A DNA stretch of 64,000 nucleotides, taken from contig CM072517.1 in assembly GCA_036898135.1 (NCBI GenBank), positions 63,604,269 through 63,668,268 of the forward strand. The letters are read 5' to 3'. Below the pieces are notes generated by a model that ran no database searches, was not told the origin of the DNA, and was given only the letters and a program-made list of their open reading frames with translations. Made by a program: the position numbers and the translations under genes. Position 1 is the stretch's first letter. Every line of letters begins with the position of its first letter. This DNA comes from Oncomelania hupensis (taxonomy: Eukaryota > Mollusca > Gastropoda > Littorinimorpha > Pomatiopsidae). Of this stretch, positions 9,532 through 20,402 are shown piece after piece.

Positions 9532-9952
9532 ATAAGATAAGATAAGGATATTTATATAGCGCTTTTTCCCAACGAGTTCAAAGCGCTGGCCGATACAGGA
9601 TCTAACTCAAACCGTCCGAGACGCCCACCGGCAGCCTTTGGGCGCATTGTCTGACGCACGGACAACTGAGCACAATCCTGGGCAGCCAGGGATGGGGGAG
9701 AAGGACCAAGTGCATGCTGGATGTGTTCTTGTTACCGGCACTCACCCGTCTAGGACATGAGCGTCAGGATCTTTAAAGTCCGTTATGATGGAATGTATGC
9801 GACACACAGACTAGACCTCGGTTTATACTCTCATCCGAAGGAGTAGGAAACGGGAGTAAAGTGTCTTTCCCAGGGACACAACACAATGGCCCGGCCAGGG
9901 CTCGAACCCGGGACCTTCAGATCCGCAAGCCAAAGCACTACCAAAACCAAAC
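9532..9952 (-). mobile_element. tRNA-derived SINE, family with a copy at 62534-62845
   Basis: On the minus strand the unit starts at the right with a B-box-like GGTTCGAGCC (within 9906-9925). It runs leftward through a body shared with 62580-62845 (CGATACAGGATCTAACTCAA; CGTCTAGGACATGAGCGTCA) and ends with AGCGCTATATAAA-type sequence and a GATAA-rich tail (9533-9560). The head is partly lost at 9950, so the parental tRNA cannot be named. Confidence 0.8.
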
Positions 9953-9959
9953 TTAAATG

Positions 9960-10100
9960 TTGCTGTGCAATACAGTACAATAGACTTCATTGATCTCACA
10001 CGGAGTAATTACAAACGGCGGCAGCACATAAGTATAAATTTACAAATTTAACATGAACACAAGAAAACAACATGCATTTCACAACACACAAAACGAACAG
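9960..10100 (-). mobile_element. 3' end of a LINE-like element, same family as 63100-63300
   Basis: CGGCGGCAGCACATAAG and TCTCACACGGAG here match the reverse complement of the sequence just before the (ATTGT)n tail at 63206. A CAATACA remnant of that tail lies at 9967-9985. Confidence 0.65.
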
Positions 10101-10196
10101 TAACAATTATAGTTATGTGCGCATTATAAATCTATTTATTATTACTAACGTTATTATTTTGACTACACCTAATAATGCTGCCGTTAGGTCACGCCC

Positions 10197-10901
10197 GACC
10201 CCTTGGGGTCATGAGCAATCTTGCCACTGTAGATTGTTCCAACCTATAAAGGGAAAAGTGAAAGCCCCAGTTGAAAACCTGTCTTGCCTTTGTAGGCATG
10301 ACTGATTCACAGCGGCAACAGTACCCCCGTTGGAGTGCCGGGGGTTTCAGTATAAATAGTATCCCCACTTTCTGGAAATTTAGTGCTTTAAATTCCCACT
10401 GTCGCTGTCTTCCTCATTTGCTCTTTCCCATTCCTGATCTGTCCTATCACTCTGCTATACTATCTTCTTCTTCGCTAGATCAATGACCTACCTTTTTTCT
10501 TGAAAACTCTTCCTGGACAAGACTCCTTGTTTGTGTATGAGGTCTGTTGGATCAGCTTGGGAGTGTTGGACGCTTTCTGCCGGGTGGTCACTAGGGCTTC
10601 CTATGATGTTATTATTTAGCACTATAGGCATTTTATATGTATGTGTTTTGTTGATGATTTATAATGATGTTTGTATTCTATTTTGTTTTTGTAACCAGGG
10701 GTTCGAGTAGTTGGGGTAAAGCCTCAGCCGTCCCCTGCGTGGGATGTCTTTATTGTAAAGTGACTGGCCGGTGGAGGGCATTCAATTTTCCCACTAGGGT
10801 TGTTTCGGCAGATCTTTTATGCGGATTGGGGGTTGTCCGGTACTGATTTGGCTCGGAAGAGTCCGCTGGACCTAAAGCAACAATCAATCAATCAATCAAT
10901 C
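10197..10901 (+). mobile_element. R1 retroposon copy A, longest copy, (CAAT)n tail
   Basis: 705 bp between AGGTCACGCCC at 10186-10196 and again at 10902-10912. From 10322 (ACCCCCGTTGG) on, it matches the other R1 copies, including TATAAATAG near 10352. The 3' end is GGACCTAAAGCAACAATCAATCAATC. The first 125 bp are not seen in the other copies, so A is either closer to full length or a chimera. No ORF is conserved among copies. Two B-box-like matches (GGGGTTCGAGT near 10707) are too weak to call a Pol III promoter. Confidence 0.88.
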
Positions 10902-10912
10902 AGGTCACGCCC

Positions 10913-11639
10913 ACTTTAAGGCGAAACTAAAATTAAGGGTGACTAGAAAATGACTCCTTAAGCCCGGCACACTTGACATACGCTTACTCCCACCACAGCT
11001 CAGCCATACACGCCAAAGTCCATAACCCACTCCTCAGTGCAGTTTTAGATTTTAAATTTGCATGGAAGCCTATGTATTCTAAAAACCCAGAAATCAACGT
11101 TACCTTCTTTACACTCTCTCCCTTTTTAGACCCAAAAGGGAGACCACCCACTAAAACACATTTCCAATTTACCTCCCTGGAGTGTGGAATCGGCAAATCG
11201 GGTTTTTAATAGATATTAGGCTGATAAGGGAGTAAATGGCGGTAATAACTGACACCTCTTAGTGTCAAAAGACGGATAGAACAAAACTGTGGATTGTTGC
11301 AAGATGCAAATTGTAGGAGTGTGTCCAATTACTGGCTTAGGTCAAGATTATCGGAGTCAATCTAGAGTCAATCCTACAAAAATATCAGACTGCTCACCAG
11401 ACGTTAAAAATCGCTTTAGTTGTTTAAAAACATGGACAGGCACCTAACTACAGACGGTGAACGAGGAAGACCGTTTCCTTACGAGGAAAAGTGCAACGGG
11501 AGATTTGGCTACAGTCAGTGTTCTGTGTGTGTTGGTTGGTTTTATAAATAATAAATGCAGCTTTCTTTCTTTCTTAGTTGATTTAATGATTGATGGTTGA
11601 GCCTGATTACGGAAAGTTGCGCTGTGTAAACAATTCTGT
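10913..11639. other. Unassigned
   Basis: No supported gene; the overlapping ORFs of 70-78 residues on both strands near 10973-11209 look like chance. Confidence 0.4.
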
Positions 11640-11773
<134 letters not shown>

Positions 11774-11832
11774 GTTTGTAAAAAAATTATTATTTTAAAA
11801 AAAAATATTTTTGTTGTTGTTGTTAGTTCATT

Positions 11833-12080
11833 AATGTGGTGCCGTAGAGTAGTAGTTTGAGCACAAGCAAGAAATGTTACTATTCCATAACGTCGAGCGG
11901 GGGAAGTACTTGGATGTGTGACCATACATGGAAGGTCACCACAAACAGAATGGGACAACCACATGACCCACCCAGCCGTGATTGGGTACCCGGATCCGTT
12001 TAGAACCGGGGAAAGTAAGGCAGAGAGGGGAGAGAAGATAATCACCGCGCGCCCTCATTAAGCTGGCCTATACAAATGGT
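11833..12080 (+). mobile_element. Composite tRNA-like / 5S rRNA-like SINE, copy 1
   Basis: GTGCCGTAGAGTAGTAGTTTGAGCA (about 11839-11863) is tRNA A-box-like. ATAACGTCGAGCGG...GAAGTACTTGGATGTGTGACC (11888-11922) closely resembles the internal control region of 5S rRNA. The downstream body (GGGGAAAGTAAGGCAGAGAG; CCTCATTAAGCTGGCC) matches the copy at 57278-57575. Confidence 0.75.
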
Positions 12081-14061
12081 GGTGAGCGCACTTTCTTTTT
12101 ACACTGGCTACCAGTTCAGGAGAGAATTATGTTTAAAGTCAAACTGTAAAAAAAAAATAATACTCGTATACACATTTTTGGCAATACAAAAGAGAATGAC
12201 ATGTGCATTTTGAGCTTCAGCGTCCTCTGCATGTGAAAAGATCGGCCGGGATAGTAACATCTATAATAATCATCACTGTCATAACATTTTGATTACAAGC
12301 GGAAGGGTTCTTTTTCTAAAAGGGTTTGTGTCCAAGAAGTAATCGTTGACCCTGGTCATATGCATTTCTGTCACTGAAATACACTGGTGGCAAGAAAATG
12401 TGTTATCTAAAAAAGAAATGTTTGGAGTGAGTGCACGTTAACATTAATTTGGTCTTCTTTTCACAATGATATTACTGCCTTTACACAGTTGGCTGCGCAC
12501 AACAATGCATCCGCCACGCTTTAAAATGCGCGTGAACTCTAGCATCTGGTAAGAGAATCCCTTGTTGTCAGGTCTGTGGCTAAGGGTAAAGCTATACCTT
12601 AAAAGGGACCCTCAGAGCGACATTTAGTCAAGCGTGACTATCTGGCGTTAAAATCGCATTTTTTCGGGGGTAAGAAAGAGAATATCTTCCATCGTCGGGT
12701 TTGAGGGAATGAGGGTACAAGGGTTAGTAGGGCCTAGGGGTAGACAACTATGAAAGGAAGGCAAAGAACGAGCCATTTCAGGGTAAGGGTAAGGTAAGGT
12801 CTTAAGGATAATGGGATAGGTAGATAAAGTTTCGTAAAATCAGTGCCGTACAGTCAGTTATAGGACTCCTGACAAACTGTTGTGTGTAGTGGCGGGAACT
12901 CTCTGCGACTGCGCCCCTCGTGGGTAAATTATTGTCTCCGGACACGTAAGCGTAAGGGGGACTATCAGATGAAGAGGTCGAAGGAGTGTTTGGCCCAAAC
13001 TATGGCAAAAAGTCGAGTGACGAAGTCGTGAAGAAATGGAAGACGACGTGAAGATGGGAAGCGCAGGAGGCAGCTGCATGAAGATGAAGAAGTCGTCCGA
13101 AAGTGAGGAAATCATGAAGATGCGGAAGCGCTCGAGGTGGTAGCAGGAATGAAGATACAGACGAGCAGAGAGGAGGAAGGTGATTCGCTCGTTGATGTGT
13201 GGCGAAGAGCCCACGGGTCCAGCCGTGAGGCCGGGTGAAAAGCGGAAGACTATCGTTGAGCGGAGCGGGCGGCGCAAAGCGCCTGTTGTCCGGAGGCGCC
13301 ACTCTCCACAACCCAACTCAGGAAGCCCAGTCGTAGTGAAAGGTTCAGGGCTGCCAGGGAAAGGAACGGCGACAGCAGAGCGTCGAGGCACCTTTCGCGG
13401 ATAAGCCGCCGCCACCCAGTCGATGGAGCCCTAAAAAGTGAGAAGATGAGGGTTTAACGTTGAGGTGAAGTATCGGTTCGGCATCTCTTACAGGATGCAG
13501 AACCGCTTCGACTTTGGACCACAGTGTCTCGACCTAAGAGATGGCAAGAAAAAAAAAACCGGTGGTCCTCTATCGCAGCTGAGCGCGCACTTGTGGGTCT
13601 GACCGCCTCCAAGGGCAGGACTACAACTCCTGTTCCACTCGCCACCACCGAGTGTGCCTCGTGTCTCACCAACGTTTTCATTGTGTAAAGTATTAGGGAT
13701 AACGGTGTACACGTGTGTAGAGCAAAGAGGGAAGACAAAGAACAGCCATTGCAAGACGTAAGCTGGGTGGGTGGGTGGCTATCTTTACAATGGGTAGCCA
13801 GTACCAAAAGGAAGACAAAAGACATTGCAAGACAGAAGCCATTTAAGTATTAACCTTAGAGTGCACCCTTTCAAATGCATGCCATGCACATTCAGTGCAG
13901 CACAGTCTGGTAAGGCCTTCTGCATGACAACAGGTGCAGACGGACGTAAGTGGGGAAAACTCTGCGTCAGCATGCCTTGTGTCACCCCAACGGCCTAACC
14001 GGCAGCGAGACGGTTGAAGATTGCGTTGGCTGTCAGTCAGTATTTTCACATGGAGCCTACA
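12081..14061. other. Unassigned; GC-richer ORF cluster near 12858-13440
   Basis: The antisense 185-residue ORF (12858-13415) and sense 74-residue ORF (13180-13404) overlap and resemble no family I know. Without homology or splice evidence I do not call a gene. G-rich GGGTAAGG runs lie at 12700-12805. Confidence 0.3.
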
Positions 14062-14080
14062 ACACTACTACTACTACTAT

Positions 14081-14153
<73 letters not shown>
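14062..14153. repeat. (CTA)n microsatellite
   Basis: About 30 ACT/CTA units with one interruption. 14154-14952 holds no supported gene. Confidence 0.97.
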
Positions 14154-14154
<1 letters not shown>

Positions 14155-14950
14155 GAAGCTATCACGTTTTTTCTTCGATCGAACTGAAAGAGAGGCGATC
14201 ATTGTAATAGGTCTTGTCTCTCACCGGCCATATGTTTAGCACAGGGGTGGTGTCTATCGGTTGCTATGAATAGACCCCAAAAATACAGGATCAAAAAGAA
14301 CGTTCTGGAGAATCTAAGGGCAGCAACCTCGGGAGGTCGTTCATCTGAGGGGTCGCGCGAGTTGTTTCTCTTGGTTGCTGCCTAGTGAACTATGACAGAG
14401 AGGACAGAGGCTAACGTTGTGGCACACAGGGAGGGGTCCGGCTGCTTCTGCGTGGCTAAAATATTTGGTAGTCATCTGCCTGCTAATTCCTTCAAGGTCG
14501 CTCCGTAAGGACCGCTACGTCATCGGACCTGACAACAGAAAAACGGTCTGCACTGCCTCCAGACCGCAAGCCACTTGCGCTACTTTTGAAGGCGCAATCA
14601 AGGAAACAGCGGTGCGTCGCCGGACGTCGCTGCGCGGATGAATACGGCAGGTCATAATCTCGCACGGTGGCCGCGGTGTGAGTCGACTTTTAGGGTCATA
14701 AGTCTTGACATGGCGGGTACAGTACAACAGGGCAACAAGCGACAAACGTACTACACTTAATCCTCCTTACAAGGCAACGGCATGTAAGATGTCATCGAAC
14801 CGATGACGTCTTTTTAATTTAATAGTCGTTGCATCTGTTGACCTTTCTATGTAGTAGAAAAATGTGTCTCTCAACAAATCAACGAACAATAACAGAAGCT
14901 GCTTTGATATATATAAAAAAAAACAAAGCACAAAGTGAAAGCACACACAA

Positions 14951-14952
<2 letters not shown>

Positions 14953-15016
<64 letters not shown>
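14953..15016. repeat. (GA)n microsatellite
   Basis: About 31 GA units. Confidence 0.97.
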
Positions 15017-15020
<4 letters not shown>

Positions 15021-15675
15021 AGAGACAGCACGCGATGGAACCTGTTAGGGTTCAGCATTTGTTATTATTAGTATTACTAGCATTTTGTTTTGACCATAAC
15101 TGATTGCATCTGATTATCGTACTGTTAACTTTTTAATCGTTAACTTTTTAATTAGTAACACAGACACTTTTTTTTTTTTTTATACATCAAGGCTCTACTG
15201 TGATTACAATTGCTTCCCTTGCGTATGATAATTGCTGCCCATGATGAAAGAAACAAAAAACACCAGCTTTCTGGGATGTGATGCTCGTAGAGGTAGAATG
15301 TTATTATGTGCATGATGTGATATGAATAAAAAATATTTGTATAATTTACCTCCTTATAGTTATACAAACATTAAAGTCCTTTTTATATAGCTCCTTCTCT
15401 ATGTAATTTAATGCTATAATAAATTTACTGTTCTTGCCAGTGTGTTGAGTCTGTATGGAAATGCGTTTTCTTGTCTTCCTCGTTGTCCTCCCTTGTTATC
15501 TTTCGTCTTGTGTCGTCATCCCCCCCCCCCCCTCCTCCCTTATTCACAACTTTCCGGCACCTCTCATAAAAACTCGTGGGTATCGCCATTATAAATTAAA
15601 ACGAGGTTAGAATGAAACCAAGTTCCGGTCTGGCTTGTTTTGCTTTTATCAAAGCTTGATGCGTGACTTTTAAAT

Positions 15676-15840
15676 ATGGCAAATTGCCGAAAACGACGAT
15701 TGTTAGTGCCAGAAAACGAGTGGGATAAGTATAAAAACGGTGGAGGAAGTACATGCTCAGTGAAAGGATGCAAAAAAACAATCGTAGAGGCCTGTAATTG
15801 TGGCGACTTCGGAGGTGCGTCGATCATCTACAGAAAGTGA
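15676..15840 (+). CDS. Small Cys-rich ORF, 54 residues, hypothetical
   Basis: The ATG at 15676 opens a basic N-terminus (MANCRKRRLLVPENEWDKYK). A Gly-rich turn and a cysteine cluster follow (TCSVKGCKKTIVEACNCGDF), with stop TGA at 15838-15840. The Cys spacing is C-x4-C-x7-C-x-C. I do not recognise a family. It could be a small protein, one exon of a longer gene, or chance; the antisense strand is open as well (15564-15827), which weakens it. The surrounding 15021-15920 holds no other coding signal. Confidence 0.2.
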   Translation: MANCRKRRLLVPENEWDKYKNGGGSTCSVKGCKKTIVEACNCGDFGGASIIYRK

Positions 15841-15923
15841 AACAGGACCTGAAGACTTGTAGTTTTCCATAGCTTCGCCGTCGCAACCTTCACAAAACAC
15901 GAAGTAGTTGACTATGTTAGGCG

Positions 15924-16160
15924 AGCGTTGTGGCCAAGTGGGCTAAGGCGGGACTAACTTGCCTTGTCCACAAGCCAGAAACCAATGGCGCCTGACAGGT
16001 GTAGGTTCGAGCCAGCATCTGAGCGTTATGTTTCTCCGAATATTTTTCCAAAATAATGTTAGGTAGGTAGGGTTTAGGCGCGCCACCGGCGATAGAAAGG
16101 GATAATGAGCTGCAGCAAAAAAAAAAAAGTGAGGGTACGATACTGGTGGCCAGTGACACA
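15924..16160 (+). mobile_element. tRNA-Leu/Ser-like SINE, copy 1 (internally deleted)
   Basis: The A box TGGCCAAGTGGGCTAAGGCG (15931-15950) and B box GGTTCGAGCC (16004-16013) head the unit. The body resembles 38940-39254 in reverse, sharing GCATCTG(A/G)GCGTTATGTTTC and GGCGCGCCAC, and has a poly-A tract at 16116-16127. Compared with the other copy it lacks roughly 70 bp of the middle. Confidence 0.85.
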
Positions 16161-17621
16161 TGTTGTCTTCCCACTGTAAAACTTCCCATTGTACAACTTA
16201 TGTTAATCTGATGAATAAAAATTGATGCAACAACAACAACACTGTAAGCTTGACTCTGTCACAACTGGGACTTCAAATCCATCAGGCATTCTCTGCAAAA
16301 CTTTCTCTTTATGCTCCCACCAACGCTTTCTCACGTGATTCGACATATTCTTGAATATTTGGAAATAACTCACTAAAACACTCCGATAAACAATATGCGG
16401 AGAAAGAAACCGGAAGTATGTTTCACATGAGGGGATTCCCTTTGGTGCATAGGATAGCAGAAAAGTGTGAATCATGCTTTCGTCCCTCTCAAGCCTTATT
16501 AGTCCTTTCAGCGCGCGGAAGGGCTGATAATAAGAGCTCTTTAGTTATTATTTCATGTTGTGTGGCCTCCTGTTTCGTCTATTTTTGGTTGTAATCTGTT
16601 ACACTTTGTTGTTGTTGTTGTTGTTATTGTTGTGTTTGTTTTGTTTTGTGAATGTCTGTTTGGTATGTATTCCTCCCCCCCCCCATCCCTCTGGTCTTCT
16701 CCCCCCCTTGTGCCAATGAAGACGTTTCAACGATGATAGAAAGCTAGTGAGACACCACTATCTGGATTCAGACTTATTTGTATTGGAAGTCTGAGTTATC
16801 TTGGGTCTTTTTTGGTTGACAATATCATCCTTATTTGGCTTTGGAAGGATTTTTTGTTATTCCTTGATGCTTTGCTTTCATCTAACTTATGTCTATATGT
16901 GCTGCACATGTTATGATTCGTAGCTCCTGTACGTGCATACGTGTGTGCTTTGGGTCGTATGCATAACAAATCGCTCACTGTATTGTTCAACGCTAAGTTT
17001 TTTGCTAGTAATAGATTGCACCGAGCAGCACGTTTTTTGTTTGTTTATTAAAGGGCCATATCAGGCTTATTTTGGTGTAAAAAACGCGTTCATTTTCGTT
17101 TTGGCGTGACTTAGGTTAACCAGACATATGCATGTTGTAGGAAATTGTTTTCTCACCTTCCCTCACAGTGTTCAGTTTATTTCGGAATCGTTTTGGGCCA
17201 TTATCGGACGAATTTTGTGGCTGAAGCGAAGCGTTTTTGCCTTCGATCCGCTCTCGAACGTACTGCGAGATTTAGAAAGTGGTGAATTGTGGGTAAAAAT
17301 TCCGATGACGTCACAACAAGGTGTAGATGCACTCTACGCGGCAAATCTGTCGTCTGCTACGTCTACAGAGCTTTGTTGTTCTTGCTCGCTAGTGTATATA
17401 TATTGATGAAAAGTTCATGTGAGAATCGTAATTTAGTACAGCTGTGTTTGTGAAGTTCAGTTTGAGCTTTACTCCTCACAACAATACATATGTACCGTGT
17501 ATCATTCTGTATACATGAATGTGTTATGATGGAGAGACACGGAATTTTCACTTGTGAATAAGTGTGATTACTAAAAAATAAAAATAATAAAGAAATAGTA
17601 ATAAAAACAAATCCTCCCACC
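16161..17621. other. Unassigned
   Basis: No supported gene. Short (GTT)n at 16606-16635 and C-runs near 16675. The ORF at 17128-17406 resembles nothing known. Confidence 0.4.
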
Positions 17622-17893
17622 CCACTCTGTGGGGGTGCAGAGGGTTTCTGTATAAATAGTATCCCCCCTTTCTGGAAATTTAGTGTTTTAAATTTTCATT
17701 GTCGCTGTCTTTCTTCTTTGTTCTTTCTCATTCCTACTCTGTTCTATCAATCTACTACACGTGTCCTCTTCGCTAGACCAGTCACCTACCTTTTTCTTGA
17801 AAACTCTCTCACAACTCCTCATTTGAGTATGGGGTCTGTTGGGTCAGTTTGGGGATATTGGATGCTTTCTGCCAAATGGTCACCAGAGCTTCA
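17622..17893 (+). mobile_element. R1 retroposon copy B, 5' half joined to LINE RNase H region
   Basis: Matches R1 from the GTATAAATAGTATCCCC block (17652) to the GCTTTCTGCCAAATGGTCAC block (ends about 17886). The sequence then departs from the other copies and becomes LINE coding sequence instead of the R1 3' half. The ORF at 17718-18035 runs through the join without a stop. Confidence 0.8.
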
Positions 17894-18735
17894 TACATGT
17901 GCACATATTGATATTGACTATAGCCAAACTAAAAAAGAGGATAATCCTAATATATTAGTTACTGAGGTACAAAAGCATATTGAAAGTAATTACAAAAACC
18001 TTATATGCATATTTTTACTGATGGATCAGTTTTAGATTCTTAGGATAGTGGATCAGCATATATTATTCCTGAAATAAATATCAGAAGGTCATATTATTTA
18101 GGAAAGGGATTTTCTATATTTACAGCTGAGCTTTATGCTATTTTAATGACTTTAAATTTCATCATGACGTCACCTTTAGAATTATTTGGTATATTAGTTT
18201 GCGTTGGTTCAAAAGCGGTTCTGTATGCATTAAAACAGTGGAACTGTAAAGATAGACGGGAGCTTATCTATGAAATTAAACATATGATACACTGTGTGAT
18301 TTCTAGAGGAATAAACATTGATTTCTGTTGGGTTTCATCACATTGCGGAATTCATTGGAATGAGGTATGTGACAGATTAGATAAGGAGGGAGCACAAAGG
18401 TCATCAGATTCTATAACTATAACAAATTTGAATATGTGTAATCATGAAATGTTTTCTTTACTAGAAAAGGCAGTGTATCATGATAATAATATTAAAAATA
18501 TATCTATATTGAATTGTTCAAGACCACTTTCTAAATTAATATATAAATTAAGAATGAATGCATGGAGCTCTAAATACTCAGTAGATGTTAAATGTATATG
18601 TAATACAAATCTATCAGTACATCACCTTCTCTTTGAATGCTCAGTTTTAAGAGGTGTATTTAAAGTAAATGGACATTGCATAACTGAATATGGATATAAG
18701 CTGTTCATCTTAAATACTCTGTACAAGCATCTAGA
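17894..18735 (+). pseudogene. Decayed LINE ORF2 C-terminus: RNase H domain plus CCHC-like motif
   Basis: RNase H landmarks appear in order. FTDGS (about 18011-18025, shifted in frame) is followed by a TAG, then TAELYAIL (18119-18142). Next is VGSKAVLYAL (18207-18236), where the usual catalytic Asp before Ser-Lys is Gly. WVSSHCGIHWNEVCDRLDKEG then matches the SH.GI.GNE.AD block. KCICNTNLSVHHLLFEC (18590-18640) is the C-x-C...H...C motif found at the end of LINEs of the I/Jockey type. One frameshift, a stop and a lost catalytic residue make it inactive. RNase H points to an I-like clade. Confidence 0.75.
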
Positions 18736-19040
18736 AAAACCAAAGGCACACGCACGCCTCGTTTTTGCAGATTTTTCTTCTGCATTTAATACCATGCAAC
18801 CACATATTCTGGCGAAAAGATTGATTGAGAATTTTAGGCTTTCTGACCAACTTGTTTTGTGGATCTTGGATTTTCTGGTTGATAGACAGCAGAGAGTTTG
18901 TGTTAATGGTTGTTTTTCTGTTTTTCAGTGCAGGTACAGAGTACCCAAATGCAACAAAGTCAAACTCAGGAACAGCTTTGTTCCTAACGCAGTCAAATGC
19001 CTTAATGCGTTAGTCGGCCGGCGCATAGTACAGCGCTAGG
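18736..19040 (+). pseudogene. Second LINE fragment (CR1/L2/Rex-like), RT piece joined to ORF end
   Basis: KPKAHARLVFADFSSAFNTM carries RT motif A with its catalytic Asp. It is followed by QPHILAKRL and VLWILDFLVDRQQRV. Near 18930 the text jumps to RNSFVPNAVKCLNAL, which is the extreme C-terminus of CR1/L2-type ORFs, and ends at TAG 19037-19039. Most of the RT core is deleted. It is continuous in frame with the RNase H fragment (ORF 18146-19039), which is a fusion of two elements, not a gene. Confidence 0.7.
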
Positions 19041-19235
19041 ACAGAACCACCCCAGATGGACTATTGTCTGTATGTGTTAAAACCCACCCCCTTCCCCGCA
19101 CTGTTTTGCTACCACCGACCCATTTCCACCACTTACCCCTTCCGAGAGTGCTCATTCGCGTAACCTCTTCCACCTGCTATGAACGTATCTGTTGTAATGG
19201 ATCCTTTCCTACATGTAATGTAACCTATGTAATAT

Positions 19236-19268
<33 letters not shown>

Positions 19269-19365
19269 TTGTGTGTGATTACATGCAGATGCACGCAAGG
19301 GTACAAATGTTGTGTATCTGGTATGTTTGTTTGAGCTGAATATTATACTGTAATAACGTAATTGA

Positions 19366-19397
<32 letters not shown>

Positions 19398-19589
19398 GTG
19401 TGTATGTGTGTGCGTGCGTTCAGAACCATAAAAACAGGTTTATGCGCTTAATACACCGACGTGCGAGTGGGTTTAAAAAAAAGTGGGTTTCAAAATTTTG
19501 AACCCATTTGTTTTAAACCGGATTCTTAACAGCAGTGACAAAAATCGTGTAAAAACCAGTTCTCGACCTCGGACCTTACTTGTCGGTAT
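19041..19589. repeat. (TG)n microsatellites in unassigned sequence
   Basis: TG tracts at about 19236-19275 and 19365-19412. No gene seen. Confidence 0.8.
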
Positions 19590-19935
19590 GTGTCTGTAGC
19601 CGAGCGGAGTATTTGACTCCCGTCTCTCGGCCACGACCTTGAGAACACTGCTCCACCCGAGCTGATATCTCCATTTTATCCCTCATAAGGACATAAAAAT
19701 ATTTGCCCTGCAAGGCGGTGAAGCGTGGCCGGTAGCACCGGGTTGCCGGCCACTAGTGCCACGCACTCCTCTGCAAAGCCGCTGCCACCGACTTGCATAA
19801 AATGCCTGCCGGCAACCCGTTCGCAACAGGTATTCGGTAGCACCGGGTTGCCGGCCACTAGTGCCACGCACTCCTCTGTAAAGCCGCTGCCACTGACTTG
19901 CATAAAATGCCTGCCGGCAACCCGTTCGCAACAGG
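19590..19935 (+). repeat. SINE-like repeat with 105-bp internal tandem duplication
   Basis: Starts TGTAGCCGAGCGGAGTATTT, an A-box-like TAGCCGAGCGG, and is shared with 59476-59720. The block 19731-19835 is repeated at 19836-19940. Each block starts with CGGGTTGCCGGC and ends with its reverse complement GCCGGCAACCCG, so each can fold into a long hairpin. The ORFs on both strands here are products of the duplication. Confidence 0.8.
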
Positions 19936-19940
19936 TATGT

Positions 19941-20402
19941 CTGGAACCGACACTGACTACGCCCAGTCAGTCCACATGTGTGTTTACATTTTCACACACC
20001 CGGTGTGTGAATCCATGGGTCAACCAGTCGAATACACACATTGGAGAGAGAGGGAGTTCCATGCAGACATCAAACATGGGCTGTAAGTAGTCTGCATTAT
20101 TATAAATTTGTTTAAGATGTTGAAATGTTTTTATTTATCGACAGAATTGTTCAAATTATCATTGGTTTTGCTGTTTACATCCATATAGATAATTACGGCT
20201 TTCATGTCGAGTTCACTGATCTAGTTAGACGATACTAAAGCTCCGCCCACTTATCGCAATCAGCCATCGGCTTGGCACTTTGTGTTTTATTGCAAACGTC
20301 ACCTGCATGTGTCAAAAGGCGTGGCTAACGAAACAAGCTGCGGGGAGTGCGAGGGAGAGGGACGAAGGGAAGCGAGAGGGGGGACAGAGGAGGCTGTTCT
20401 TG
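19941..20402. other. Unassigned
   Basis: No supported gene or repeat. Confidence 0.4.

Noticed and set aside
12858..13415. 185-residue minus-strand ORF as a host gene
   Set aside because: No recognisable domain, overlaps open frames on both strands, and no splice or promoter signal is evident.
18146..19039. A 297-residue host gene with RNase H and RT domains
   Set aside because: Fusion of two decayed LINE fragments; the upstream RNase H part is frameshifted and a catalytic Asp is lost.
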